The notes under the pieces are model-generated. The model was given only the letters and a program-made list of their open reading frames with translations, was not told the DNA's origin and searched no databases. Shown here piece by piece: positions 7,241-15,599 of a stretch of 37,175 nucleotides of DNA (positions are counted from its first letter, which is position 1; every line of letters begins with the position of its first letter). The stretch lies in assembly GCA_020445765.1 (NCBI GenBank), contig JAGRFY010000059.1, positions 1 to 37,175 of the forward strand, given 5' to 3'. The position numbers and the translations under genes are program-made. The stretch comes from Rhodocyclaceae bacterium. GTDB lineage: Bacteria > Pseudomonadota > Gammaproteobacteria > Burkholderiales > Rhodocyclaceae.

Positions 7241-9565
7241 TCACTCTTCGACCTGGACGACGGTGGTGACGTCGGGCAGCAGCGACAGGTCCATGCGGTG
7301 CTTCGAGCCGTAGGTCGGCACGTTCAGGTCGGACTCGTTCAGTTCCCAGTCCGCCGGCAGATCCCAGAACGCCTTGAATTGCCTGGTGAACTTCTCCGAC
7401 AGCGCAAAGCTGGTGGCGAACATGTGCTGCACCTGCACCGAGGCGTGCTTGTTCAGGATGCGGTCGCGCTCCTCTTTCATCCACACGCGGGTCGGCACCG
7501 CGCGCGCCAGCCGCTCCTTGCGCATCTCGGCGCGGCGCGCCTGGGTGCTGGCGGCATCGACCGTGTAGAAGCCCTGGGCATCCCGCGTGAACACCGCGCC
7601 ATAGACCTTCTGCGCGTACTCCGGCAGCAGGAACTTCTGGTTGAGGTCGTGCTCGATCGCCTTCGGCTCCCGGTCGATCGGGTCGCCGAAACCCGGCCCG
7701 CCGCGCAGGTAGTTCAGGTAGAGGTCGTGGTTGTCGTAGCAGTCCTCGGTGGTGATGCACTGATTGTCGCGCTTGACCACCGCGGTGGCGTCGATGTGGC
7801 GCTCGTAGTCCGGACGGGAGGGATCGATGTCGCCACCCAGCGGCAGCGAGTCGCCGATCGCGATGCGGTGCTCGAGGCCGGTCTTGTGGGCCTCGAAGCG
7901 GTAGCCGGTGGCCGAGGGGTAGCCGCCCATCATGCCCCAGTCGCTGTTCATGAAGCCGTTGCCCATGAAGAACATGGTCCAGTCCTGGGCGTTCCATACC
8001 ATGCGCAGCGTCTCGAAGCCGCAGCCGCCGCGGTACTTGCCGTAGCCGCCCGAGTTGGCCTTGACATTGCGGCCCAGGTAGAGCAACGGTTCTGCCATCT
8101 CCCAGATCTCGATGTCACCCATGTCGCCTTCCGGGTTCCAGATCGCGGCGGCGTGGTTCAGGCCGTCCTTGATCGCGCAGGCGCCGGTGCCGCAGCTCGA
8201 TGCTTCGAAACTATTCACCGCGTGGATCTCGCCGTCCTGGTTGATGCCGCCGCCCTGCAGCCAGTTCGAGGTGTTGGCGTTGCCGGCGTTGACCTCCTCG
8301 AGGTAGCCGCGGCTGAAATAGGCCTGGGAGAGGCCGCGCCACAGGGCTGCCCAGCCGGAGACCAGGAAGTGCCAGGCGTAGGCGTGGCCGGTACGGCGGT
8401 CGTCCGGGTTGCACCAGGTGCCCTTGGGCAGGCGGAACTCGGTGGCGAAGTAGGCGCCGTCGTTGATGCGCTGGGTCGGTACCAGGGTCTGGCACATCAT
8501 GACCCAGATGCCGGAGGTGAAGGCCACCTGATGGGCATTGAAGGTATGCCAGCCCCAGCGGCTCGCGCCTTCGAAGTCGAGCCGCCACTTGCCGTCGGAC
8601 TTGATCGTCATCTCGCACGGCGAGTGCATGATCGAATCGAGCTTGGCGAAGGCGTTCGAGACCTGCACGTCGTCGTGCTTGTAGGGCACGTCGACGAAGG
8701 CCACCTTGCGGTACTTGCCCGGCAGCGTCATCGCCTTGATTCGGCTTTGCAGGCCACGGCGGCCCTCCTCGATGACCTCGTAGGCGAACTTCTCGTAGGC
8801 CTCGATGCCGTCGGCGCGGATCACCTCTTCGACCAGCTCTCGAATCATGTGGCAGCCGGCGATGCGGGTCTTCTCGTCGAGGATCCAGTACTTGGGCGTG
8901 CGCACCGAGCGCTGGCTCTCGTGCAGCCAGTCCCGCAGCGGCTGGTCGTTGATGCCGGTCTTGCGGCAGGTGATCATGTAGCCGTCACCGAAGCGCTGGG
9001 TCTGGCCGGTGGACATCGAGCCCGGCGTCACCGAGCCGGTGTCGATGACGTGGGTGACACCGCCGACCCAACCGATCAGCCGGCCGTCCCAGAAGATCGG
9101 CACGATGGTCGCGATGTCGCACGGGTGCACGTTGCCGATCGAGCAGTCGTTGTTCGTGAACATGTCACCGGGATTGATGCCGGGATTGGCCTCCCAGTTG
9201 TTCTCGATCATGTACTTGATCGCTGCGCCCATCGTGCCGACGTGGATGATGATGCCGGTCGAGGTCAGCACGCAGTCGCCGACCGCGTTGTAGAGCGTGA
9301 AGCAAAGCTCGCCTTCCTGTTCCACGATCGGGCTGGCGGCGATCTTCTTGGCGGTCTCCCGTGCATGCACCAGGCCGCCGCGCAGCTTCGAGAACAGCTT
9401 CTCGTAGCCGATCGGATCGGCATCGCGGAACGCCAGCGTCTCCAGGCCGTTGTAGCAGCCCGTGGCCTCGGTGCGCTCGATGATGCCGTCGCGGAACTGC
9501 TTCAGCGTCTGCCCGTTCTTCAACAGATCGGCGAAGCCGGTTTCCTTGTTGCTCAACATGTTCAT
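7241..9565 (-). CDS. acxA: Acetone carboxylase alpha subunit
   Basis: This is the large hydantoinase-B-type subunit that carries the Mn carboxylation site. Its 774 residues are close to the ~776 of the Xanthobacter enzyme. The Mn ligands described for that enzyme (His, Asp three residues on, His twenty-five after the first) have exact counterparts: His147 and Asp150 in NVHPCD, and His172 in GVTHVID. Acetyl-CoA synthesis is not involved here; the subunit receives activated acetone and carbonate from the beta subunit. The ATG at 9565 has an AGGAAAG ribosome site. An 86-bp spacer with a GC hairpin separates it from acxB. No frameshift or missing block is seen. Confidence 0.97.
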   Translation of the reverse strand: MNMLSNKETGFADLLKNGQTLKQFRDGIIERTEATGCYNGLETLAFRDADPIGYEKLFSKLRGGLVHARETAKKIAASPIVEQEGELCFTLYNAVGDCVLTSTGIIIHVGTMGAAIKYMIENNWEANPGINPGDMFTNNDCSIGNVHPCDIATIVPIFWDGRLIGWVGGVTHVIDTGSVTPGSMSTGQTQRFGDGYMITCRKTGINDQPLRDWLHESQRSVRTPKYWILDEKTRIAGCHMIRELVEEVIRADGIEAYEKFAYEVIEEGRRGLQSRIKAMTLPGKYRKVAFVDVPYKHDDVQVSNAFAKLDSIMHSPCEMTIKSDGKWRLDFEGASRWGWHTFNAHQVAFTSGIWVMMCQTLVPTQRINDGAYFATEFRLPKGTWCNPDDRRTGHAYAWHFLVSGWAALWRGLSQAYFSRGYLEEVNAGNANTSNWLQGGGINQDGEIHAVNSFEASSCGTGACAIKDGLNHAAAIWNPEGDMGDIEIWEMAEPLLYLGRNVKANSGGYGKYRGGCGFETLRMVWNAQDWTMFFMGNGFMNSDWGMMGGYPSATGYRFEAHKTGLEHRIAIGDSLPLGGDIDPSRPDYERHIDATAVVKRDNQCITTEDCYDNHDLYLNYLRGGPGFGDPIDREPKAIEHDLNQKFLLPEYAQKVYGAVFTRDAQGFYTVDAASTQARRAEMRKERLARAVPTRVWMKEERDRILNKHASVQVQHMFATSFALSEKFTRQFKAFWDLPADWELNESDLNVPTYGSKHRMDLSLLPDVTTVVQVEE

Positions 9566-9612
9566 GGTGGTCTTTCCTCAGAATGGGTGGGTCGCGAGGA
9601 CGCCCGCGCATG

Positions 9613-9640
9613 CCCCGACGGGCAGCAGGCCGTCCCGGGG
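9613..9640 (-). other. GC-rich hairpin in the acxB-acxA spacer
   Basis: The arms CCCCGACGG (9613-9621) and CCGT-CC-CGGGG (9630-9640) pair with a 2-nt bulge around an 8-nt loop. There is no T-run, so it is unlikely to terminate. It may stabilise the acxA message end or tune subunit ratio; this is inference only. Confidence 0.35.
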
Positions 9641-9651
9641 TTGGCCGTTGG

Positions 9652-11802
9652 CTAGCGGACTTCCTTGAGGTGGAACAGGCGGTGCTTGTCGACCGTCGTC
9701 TCGAAGCCGTCGGGCACGACGAAGGTGGTGGCGTCGGATTCGATGATCGCGGGACCGACGATGTGGTTGCCGGCCTTCAACGCCTCCATCTTCCACAGCG
9801 CGGCATCGACCCACTGCTTGTGGCGGTAGAACGGGCGGGTGCCCAGGTAGGCCTCCTGGGGCGGCGTCGGGCCGGCGTCGGCGTCTTCCGGCAGCACTGG
9901 TTTCTGCGTCACCACGGTGCCGCGCAGGATTGCGCCGGTGACCGAGAAACCCAGCTCCGGCGAGCGCGCCGAGCTGGCGTAGACGCGGCCGTAGGTGGTC
10001 TCGAAAGTGTCGACGATCTGGTCCCAGTCGGCCGCGGTGGCCGCACTGGGGACCGGCGAGACGATCTCGAGGTCGTTCAACTGGCCCATGTACTGCATCT
10101 TGTAGCCGGGGATCAGGATCACGTCGTCGGGCTTGTAGCCGTTGATCACGAACTCCTCGATGACCTTCACCGCCAGTTCCGACCAGGCTTCCTGCAGCGT
10201 CTTGCAGGCGGCTTCCTTGTCGGCGTCGGGGGCGAGCTGGGCGACGCCCAGGTCCACCGACTTGTCGTAGCGGTATTCGAAGTCGGCGCAGGCGCAGCCA
10301 AAGGCCGAGAAGCCCGCCGCCCAGGCCGGCACCACGACGTCCTTGAAGCCGACGCCCTCGGTGTAACCATAGGTGTGCACCGGCCCGGCGCCGCCGTACG
10401 AGAAGCAGGTGAATTCGGCCGGGTTGTAGCCCTTGGCGCTGATGTTGGCGCGCAGGTACTCGGACAGCGTCAGGTCCAGCAACTCGATCACGCCGGCCGC
10501 GGCGTCCTCGACCGACAGGCCGAGCGGATCGGCCAGCTGCACCTTGATGTGGTCGCGGGCGCGCTGGACGTCGAGCTTGACAGCGCCACCGAGGAAGTTG
10601 TCCGGGTTGAGGTAGCCCAGCACGACGTGGCAGTCGGACACCGTGACGGTGTCGAGCCCGCTTTCCGGCCAGCAGGTGCCGACGCGGTAGCCGGCAGAAT
10701 CCGGACCGAGTTTGATCGACTTGCTGTAGGGGTCGAGGCGCACGAAGCTGCCGGCGCCGGCACCCACCGAGTCCATCGCCACCAACGGCAGCGACAACAC
10801 CAGCCGCGCCATGTCCGGATCGGACTTGATGGCGAAGTTGCCCTTGGTGATCAGCGCCACGTCGAAGCTGGTGCCGCCGATGTCCGAGCAGGCGATATTC
10901 TCGTCGCCCAGGTACTCGCCCAGCATTCGCGAGCCGATGACGCCGCCAATCGGACCGGAGACGATGGTGCGTGCCAGTTCCTTGGCCTTCCAGCTGATCG
11001 TGCCGCCATGGGTGGCCATCACCCGCAGGTCGAACCTGGCGCCGTGCTTCTTGAAGCGGTCGCTGACCTTCTTCAAGGTCTGGCGCGAGGGCTCGGCGCC
11101 GTAGGCTTCCAGCACCGTGGTGTTCATGCGGTGGCTTTCCTTGCGCGAGGGGTAGTAGTCCACCGAGGCGAACACCGGGATCTCGGACTTCAGCTTGGCC
11201 AGCTCGTCGAGCACGATGTCGCGGGCCTGCTGCTCGCTGCTCTCGTTCTTGTGGGACTGCAGCAGGCAGATCACGATGGCTTCGGAGCCGGCATCGACCA
11301 GCTCGCGGGTGACCTGGCGGACCTCGTCGGCGCGCAACGGGATCACCACCTTGCCCTGCACGTCGGTGCGCTCGGTGACGCCGCGGGTGCGCGACACCGG
11401 GACCAGCGGCTCGTCGTAGCGGTGGGTGTTCAAGTGGATGCGGTCTTCCAGCGCGTAGCCGAGGTAGCTCTGCAGCGCGCGCCCCATCGAATGAATCTGC
11501 TCGAAGCCCTTGTTGCAGATCAGGCCGACCTTAAGACCCTTGCGGCTCAGCACCCGGTTCAGCATCGCGGTGCCCGAATAGACGCAGGTCGCCAGTTCCG
11601 GATAGACGTCGTCGACACCGCGAGCCCAATGAGCCAGCGCGTCCTCGGACGAGTTGAAGATGGCGAGCGATTCGTCCGCCGGGTTGCTCTGCGCCTTGCC
11701 GACCACGAAGCGGCCGTCTGCGCGCACAAAGAAGGTGTCGGTCATCGTGCCGCCGGCGTCGATGCCCATCACCTCCACGCGGGATGCGGTTTGGACTTCC
11801 AT
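9652..11802 (-). CDS. acxB: Acetone carboxylase beta subunit
   Basis: This hydantoinase-A/ASKHA-type subunit uses ATP to phosphorylate acetone and bicarbonate. Its 716 residues match the family (~717). Nucleotide-binding glycine motifs are visible: MGIDAGGTMTDTFF at the N-terminus, CSDIGGTSFDVAL in the middle and SYGGAGP later. The start is set at 11802 (MEVQTASRVEVMGIDAGG) because GGAGAC lies at good spacing upstream. An ATG at 11814 lacks a ribosome site, and longer upstream extensions would cross the sigma-54 promoter. It is the first gene of the operon, with a leader of about 53 nt from the predicted start of transcription. Confidence 0.96.
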   Translation of the reverse strand: MEVQTASRVEVMGIDAGGTMTDTFFVRADGRFVVGKAQSNPADESLAIFNSSEDALAHWARGVDDVYPELATCVYSGTAMLNRVLSRKGLKVGLICNKGFEQIHSMGRALQSYLGYALEDRIHLNTHRYDEPLVPVSRTRGVTERTDVQGKVVIPLRADEVRQVTRELVDAGSEAIVICLLQSHKNESSEQQARDIVLDELAKLKSEIPVFASVDYYPSRKESHRMNTTVLEAYGAEPSRQTLKKVSDRFKKHGARFDLRVMATHGGTISWKAKELARTIVSGPIGGVIGSRMLGEYLGDENIACSDIGGTSFDVALITKGNFAIKSDPDMARLVLSLPLVAMDSVGAGAGSFVRLDPYSKSIKLGPDSAGYRVGTCWPESGLDTVTVSDCHVVLGYLNPDNFLGGAVKLDVQRARDHIKVQLADPLGLSVEDAAAGVIELLDLTLSEYLRANISAKGYNPAEFTCFSYGGAGPVHTYGYTEGVGFKDVVVPAWAAGFSAFGCACADFEYRYDKSVDLGVAQLAPDADKEAACKTLQEAWSELAVKVIEEFVINGYKPDDVILIPGYKMQYMGQLNDLEIVSPVPSAATAADWDQIVDTFETTYGRVYASSARSPELGFSVTGAILRGTVVTQKPVLPEDADAGPTPPQEAYLGTRPFYRHKQWVDAALWKMEALKAGNHIVGPAIIESDATTFVVPDGFETTVDKHRLFHLKEVR

Positions 11803-11866
11803 GTGTGTCTCCATTGCTGTTGATCGATGGCGGTGCTCGCGAAGCGCCGCACCGGACAACCCAGCG

Positions 11867-11881
11867 CAACCGATGTGCCAT
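11867..11881 (-). promoter_or_regulatory. Sigma-54 (-24/-12) promoter for the acxBAC operon
   Basis: Minus-strand reading gives TGGCAC-ATCGG-TTGC, a perfect core match to the sigma-54 consensus. The predicted start of transcription is near 11855, 53 nt before the acxB ATG at 11802. The GTTCGG-CAA-TCGAAC dyad is 129 bp upstream of the -24 GG and an IHF-like site lies between. The same promoter type precedes acxR. Confidence 0.9.
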
Positions 11882-11900
11882 TGCGCGGATGGTGCGCAGC

Positions 11901-11913
11901 AATAACGTGATTT
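11901..11913 (-). promoter_or_regulatory. IHF-like site between enhancer and acxB promoter
   Basis: On the minus strand AATCACGTTATTG matches WATCAANNNNTTR at all but one defined position. It sits in a locally AT-rich patch of an otherwise GC-rich spacer, between the -24 element and the upstream dyad. That is where IHF usually bends DNA in sigma-54 promoters. The motif is loose, so chance is possible. Confidence 0.4.
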
Positions 11914-12001
11914 CCGTTCCCTGGAAGTAAATGCGGTCGATGCGATGGTGCGGCGAAGCATCGGCCCGCAAAGCCGGACGACGACCAGAAACACGATGGA
12001 C

Positions 12002-12016
12002 GTTCGGCAATCGAAC
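12002..12016. promoter_or_regulatory. Candidate AcxR enhancer upstream of acxB
   Basis: GTTCGG-CAA-TCGAAC matches the A1 dyad near acxR except for one base. The similarity extends beyond the dyad: CGTTCGxCAATCGAACGCCG is shared by 12001-12020 and 4543-4562. A weaker relative, GCTCGG-CGA-TCGGAA (12054-12068), lies 52 bp further upstream, about five helical turns. Together with the promoter at 11867-11881 this fills the acxB side of the 680-bp spacer 11803-12482. Confidence 0.6.
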
Positions 12017-12407
12017 GCCGCGGCTGTCTTGGTTGCACACCCGGCGGTGCAGCGCTCGGCGATCGGAATTCATGCCAGACCGCGATCAGCTTGCGGCTCG
12101 TCCGGAACGTCCCGGTGGCGTGGGCCAGGGGCCTCGGTGTGCCGCAACCGGGGGCTCGGCGACGAGGCGACGCCGGGGGCGACGGTGCGGCGGAGGATCG
12201 GGGCCGTGAGCGACCGGGAGTGAAATGGCTGCCGGCGCCGGGTCCCTCGTTACGGCTCGGCGGCAGGCCGCGTCGAAAAGCCTGCGTCAGCCATGGCCGG
12301 CGCGATCGGGCACCTGCGCGCGCGCCTCGGTGCGCGCTGGCGGTCTCGCCCGAACGGGGTCCGGTCGCGCCTGGGGCGACACCGATTCGCATTCCATCAG
12401 CTCATGT

Positions 12408-12446
12408 GACGTGACCCGGAAGTCGCTTGAGCCGCGTGGTCACGTC
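12408..12446. promoter_or_regulatory. 9-bp inverted repeat, candidate operator of the CmcJ-like gene
   Basis: GACGTGACC (12408-12416) and GGTCACGTC (12438-12446) are perfect reverse complements with centres 30 bp apart, about three helical turns. The right arm ends 36 bp before the ATG at 12483. The spacing fits a dimer or tetramer of a regulator better than an RNA hairpin. The nearest regulator is the LysR protein at 14062-14976. The rest of 12080-12400 shows no gene or motif I can support. Confidence 0.45.
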
Positions 12447-12482
12447 GCGTCCAATCAGGTTCAGCAACCAGTGGAGCCACGC

Positions 12483-13364
12483 ATGAATGCCAACACCGCA
12501 CGAGCTTTGCGCCGGAGTCCTGCCAATCCGACCGGCGGGCTGCCCGTCGTCGCCGGGCTCAACTACCTCGTACCGACCGGCGAGCGGCCGTTCAGCTATG
12601 CCTGCGAGCCGCCTGCCGGAGCGCCTTGGGAAAGCGGTCGATACGAACTCAGGCAAATGGCCATCGCCGATGCGCGATCCGGCGCGCCGAGTCCAGCGAT
12701 CGATGTCGAAGGCTTCGAGCTGTGGGAGGCGCCGACGGTCGTCCGCGACTTCTTCGATCCGGAAGAGGTCAGGGCCACCTATTATGCGGAGGCAACCGAA
12801 CTCGCGCTGGCGGTCACTGGTGCGCAGCGTGCCCATGTCTTCGACCACCTCGTGCGCAGGCGCGAGCGCGACCGCGCCCCGGTTTCGTTCGGGCGCAAGC
12901 CGGCCGCCGGGCCGCCCGCCGTCAATGGCCGCATCCATAGCGACTACACCGAAGCGTCGGGTCGGCGGCGGCTGGCCATGGTGCTGTCCGACGCCCTGGC
13001 CGCGGCCAGGGTCGAGCGCTATGCCATCATCAACATCTGGCGTTCGATCAAGGGGCCGGTCCGCGATACGCCGCTGGCGGTCTGCGACGCACGGTCGGTG
13101 GCGGCATCCGATCTGGTGGAGAGCGAAGTGCGCTACCCGCGCCGGACCGGCGAGATCTACCATGCCCGACACTCACCGCGGCACCGGTGGTCGTACTTTT
13201 CCGGGATGGACCGCCACGAAGCGCTGATCTTCAAGCAGTACGACTCCCGCACTTGCGGCGTGGCCCGCTTCGTTCTGCACACCGCGTTCGACCTGCCGCA
13301 GATTCCCGCTGACGCGCCGCTGCGCGAGAGCATCGAGCTGCGCTGTCTCGTGATCTACGATTGA
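12483..13364 (+). CDS. CmcJ/NvfI-family oxidoreductase (2OG/Fe-dioxygenase-like)
   Basis: The protein has 293 residues. Its C-terminal half has the conserved pattern of the CmcJ-like family, named after the cephamycin 7-alpha-methoxylation partner. The pattern is HSDYT (His152, Asp154), then NIWRSIKGPVRDTPLAVCD, then HRWSYFSGMDRHEALIFKQYDS, VLHTAFD (His266) and RESIELRCLV. His152/Asp154/His266 would make a plausible Fe facial triad; this is my inference, since chemistry is known for few members. The ATG at 12483 has GTGGAG 6 nt upstream. The isomerase gene follows after 12 bp, so the two form an operon. The substrate cannot be told from sequence. An aromatic or natural-product-like compound is suggested by the partner gene. 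Confidence 0.75.
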   Translation: MNANTARALRRSPANPTGGLPVVAGLNYLVPTGERPFSYACEPPAGAPWESGRYELRQMAIADARSGAPSPAIDVEGFELWEAPTVVRDFFDPEEVRATYYAEATELALAVTGAQRAHVFDHLVRRRERDRAPVSFGRKPAAGPPAVNGRIHSDYTEASGRRRLAMVLSDALAAARVERYAIINIWRSIKGPVRDTPLAVCDARSVAASDLVESEVRYPRRTGEIYHARHSPRHRWSYFSGMDRHEALIFKQYDSRTCGVARFVLHTAFDLPQIPADAPLRESIELRCLVIYD

Positions 13365-13376
13365 GGGGCCCACGAC

Positions 13377-14036
13377 ATGCCTGACGCCGACACTCCTGCA
13401 ACGAAACCGACGATCGAATTCTGGTTCGATTTCGGCAGCAACTACAGCTATATCAGTACCATGCGCATCGAAGCGGCGGCGTCCCGATCGGGTCTGCAGG
13501 TGCGCTGGCGCCCGTTTCTGCTGGGTCCGATCTTTCGCTCGTTCGGATGGGAGAGTTCGCCCTTCGTGCTGCAGGCGGCCAAGGGCGAGTATGTCTGGAA
13601 GGACATGGTGCGCGAGTGCCGCAAGGCCGGCATCGCCTGGCGCAAGCCCAGCGTCTTTCCGCGCCCGGCGGTGCTGCCGCTGCGGGTGGCGCTGGTCGGC
13701 GCCGGGCAGACATGGATCGGTGCCTATTGCCGGCGCATGATGGCCCTCAATTTCGCGGAAGACCGCGACATCGACAGCGTGGAAACCGTCGCCGAGGTAC
13801 TGCATGGACTCGGCCTCGAGGCCGGCGAAATCCTGGCGGCGGCGCAGTCCGACGCCAACAAGCGCAGGCTGCGCGAGCAGACGGAAGCGGCGAAGGCGCT
13901 GAGGATCTTCGGCGCGCCGACCTTTCTGGTCGGTGATGAGATGTTCTGGGGCAACGATCGACTGGACGATGCCATCGCCGAGGCGCTGCGAGTCGGCGGC
14001 CCTCCCATCGTGGGCCGGCGGCCGCAAACGCCTTGA
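13377..14036 (+). CDS. DsbA-fold 2-hydroxychromene-2-carboxylate isomerase-like protein
   Basis: The protein has 219 residues with a thioredoxin/DsbA fold of the kappa-GST type. The N-terminal FWFDFGSNYSYIS motif holds the Ser that replaces Cys in glutathione-dependent isomerases such as NahD. The cis-Pro segment GAPTFLVGDEMFWGNDRL is the family's C-terminal signature. These enzymes isomerise ring-cleavage products in naphthalene-type pathways using glutathione. No other naphthalene genes are here, so the actual substrate is unknown. It starts 12 bp after the CmcJ-like gene and probably acts on the same compound. It converges on the LysR gene with a 25-bp gap. Confidence 0.85.
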   Translation: MPDADTPATKPTIEFWFDFGSNYSYISTMRIEAAASRSGLQVRWRPFLLGPIFRSFGWESSPFVLQAAKGEYVWKDMVRECRKAGIAWRKPSVFPRPAVLPLRVALVGAGQTWIGAYCRRMMALNFAEDRDIDSVETVAEVLHGLGLEAGEILAAAQSDANKRRLREQTEAAKALRIFGAPTFLVGDEMFWGNDRLDDAIAEALRVGGPPIVGRRPQTP

Positions 14037-14061
14037 GGCGGACGCCGGCGACCGCCGCGGA

Positions 14062-14976
14062 TCATGGCGGAGGCGTTGCTTGCTCCTGGATCCAGGCCGC
14101 AACCCGGCGAACGTCCTCGCGCGGCTGGGCGTCCGCCTGGATGAGCCAGTAGGCGTAGGAGGTCTCCATCCGCTGCCCGGCCGGGGCGGCAAGCACCAGG
14201 CGGCCTGCGTCGAGCAGGGGCTGGATCAGTTCGAGCCTGCCGATCGCCACCCCTTGCCCCGCCAGGGCGGCCTGAATGACCTGATCGTACTGGTTGAAGC
14301 GCAGGACCGTCCTGGGCTTCACGTCCGGCCACCCGAGGGCGGCCAGCCACGCGTTCCACTGCAGCCATGGGTGCTGCGGATCGTCGAATTCCAGCAGGTC
14401 CAGTTGTGACAGCTGTCGTGGCGAGTCGAGCGCCTGCAACTCGAGCGAGCGGTGGGCGACCGGTGCAAGCGACTCGCCGAACAGCCGGATCGCCCCGACC
14501 GGTGCCGCCGAAGTAGTCGTGTAGCGTATCGCCAGGTCGATGCCGTCGTGGCGGAGGTCGGCCACTCGGTTGTTGGCGGACACCCTCAGGTCCACGCTGG
14601 GGTGCCGGTGCTGCAGTCCGCTCAGACGTGGCAGCAGCCACAGCCCGGTGAAGCCGATGGCAGCGCTCAATGTCACCGGACGCGGTGCGCCGCGGGCATC
14701 GATTTCGCCGAGCACGTCCTGCAATTGCTGCAGGGCGCCGTCGGCGCTCCTGAACAGCCGCTCGCCTTGGGGCGTGAAGGCGATGGAACGATGGCCACGA
14801 GTCAGCAACTTGACGCCCAACTGCGCTTCGAGCGCCTTGATCTGGCGGCTGACCGCCGACTGGGTCAGACACAGGTCCTCGGCCGCGAGGGTGATGCTCA
14901 TGCGACGGCCGACCGCGACGAAGCCGCGAAGCAGATCGAGCGACGACAATCGTACCAGCGGCGACGGCATTCCCAT
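14062..14976 (-). CDS. LysR-family transcriptional regulator (GcvA-like)
   Basis: The protein has 304 residues, a normal LysR length. The N-terminal winged helix reads SITLAAEDLCLTQSAVSRQI-KALEAQLGVKLL, ending in a wing with TPQGERL. The rest is a periplasmic-binding-like effector domain. The start is placed at 14976 (MGMPSPLVRLSSLDLLRGF) by homology of the HTH position; ATG 14970 is equally possible and neither has a good ribosome site. Upstream in-frame sequence is Arg/Pro/Ser-rich and looks non-coding. It faces the CmcJ-isomerase operon tail to tail, so it may regulate that operon (inference), although LysR genes are more often divergent from their targets. Confidence 0.9.
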   Translation of the reverse strand: MGMPSPLVRLSSLDLLRGFVAVGRRMSITLAAEDLCLTQSAVSRQIKALEAQLGVKLLTRGHRSIAFTPQGERLFRSADGALQQLQDVLGEIDARGAPRPVTLSAAIGFTGLWLLPRLSGLQHRHPSVDLRVSANNRVADLRHDGIDLAIRYTTTSAAPVGAIRLFGESLAPVAHRSLELQALDSPRQLSQLDLLEFDDPQHPWLQWNAWLAALGWPDVKPRTVLRFNQYDQVIQAALAGQGVAIGRLELIQPLLDAGRLVLAAPAGQRMETSYAYWLIQADAQPREDVRRVAAWIQEQATPPP

Positions 14977-15599
14977 GGCGCATGTGAGATGGTGAAAGCC
15001 TGGATTGGAGCACAGGGCTGGACGATTCGTCACTGCGCGCATGCCCGGGCTTGGCATCGGCCGCCGACGAGTGGATCGCTGGATGCGGCGCCGCCACCCT
15101 CGCTCGGACCGTCGATGCCGGTGACGGGCCGGCTCCGAGCCGGCGGACTCGTGCGCGCAGCCGTCAGAGCCGATGGCGCGGGTACTGACGCAGGGCAAAT
15201 CCGGGCAATGGCGCTCATGCATCGCGTATGACCTGGTCGACAGGCGCACTCAATTTGGCTGAACCGATGCCGTTGATAGAGCCCACGGCGCCGATTTGGT
15301 TGTGCAGCGCAATGTGATGGGCGGGGCCGTGGATACCTGGAAACCGCGAACGACGCAGGCCCGCCACGTCCGCATCGGCACATGCGCAGGGCAGCCGTGG
15401 ACGGTCGCGCAGGGCAGCCAACATCATACGGAGCCACTTCCCTGATTTCCTTCGATTGCCATCTCCCGAAGATCGGAGCCAGAGGCGAAATCGACACCGG
15501 CGGCCGTGAGTGCGCCCGCAATGCCCGGCGCCGGCCGGCCGGGGTACAGACGCTTGATTCGGCCGCTGCCGCTGTCTCTGGCCCATCGGACGCTCACTG
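14977..15599. other. 623-bp spacer between lysR and the PAS-GGDEF-EAL gene
   Basis: This spacer holds the upstream regions of two divergent genes. No consensus sigma-70 promoter or strong palindrome stands out. One small minus-strand frame (15215-15427) has a protein-like end and lower GC than its surroundings; it is listed separately at low confidence. Confidence 0.5.
15215..15427 (-). CDS. Small hypothetical protein or gene remnant (70 aa)
   Basis: The frame starts MMLAALRDRP at 15427 with a GGAAG about 9 nt upstream. Its last 40 residues (PAHHIALHNQIGAVGSINGI and following) have a mixed composition with few Arg/Pro, unlike the shadow frames typical of this GC-rich DNA, and the local GC is lower. 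I do not recognise the family. It may be the decayed 3' end of a longer gene or simply chance. Confidence 0.25.
   Translation of the reverse strand: MMLAALRDRPRLPCACADADVAGLRRSRFPGIHGPAHHIALHNQIGAVGSINGIGSAKLSAPVDQVIRDA

Noticed and set aside
7214-11823. Two very long plus-strand frames opposite acxA and acxB (over 700 residues each)
   Set aside because: Mirror-frame artefacts of high third-position GC; they lack ribosome sites and domains, while the minus-strand genes match full-length families.
12225-12482. N-terminal extension of the CmcJ-like protein
   Set aside because: The extra residues are Arg/Gly-rich, cover the inverted repeat at 12408-12446, and the ATG at 12483 has a proper ribosome site.
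14977-15249. N-terminal extension of the LysR protein
   Set aside because: The ~90 extra residues are Arg/His/Pro-rich and the HTH would be displaced from its normal position near the N-terminus.
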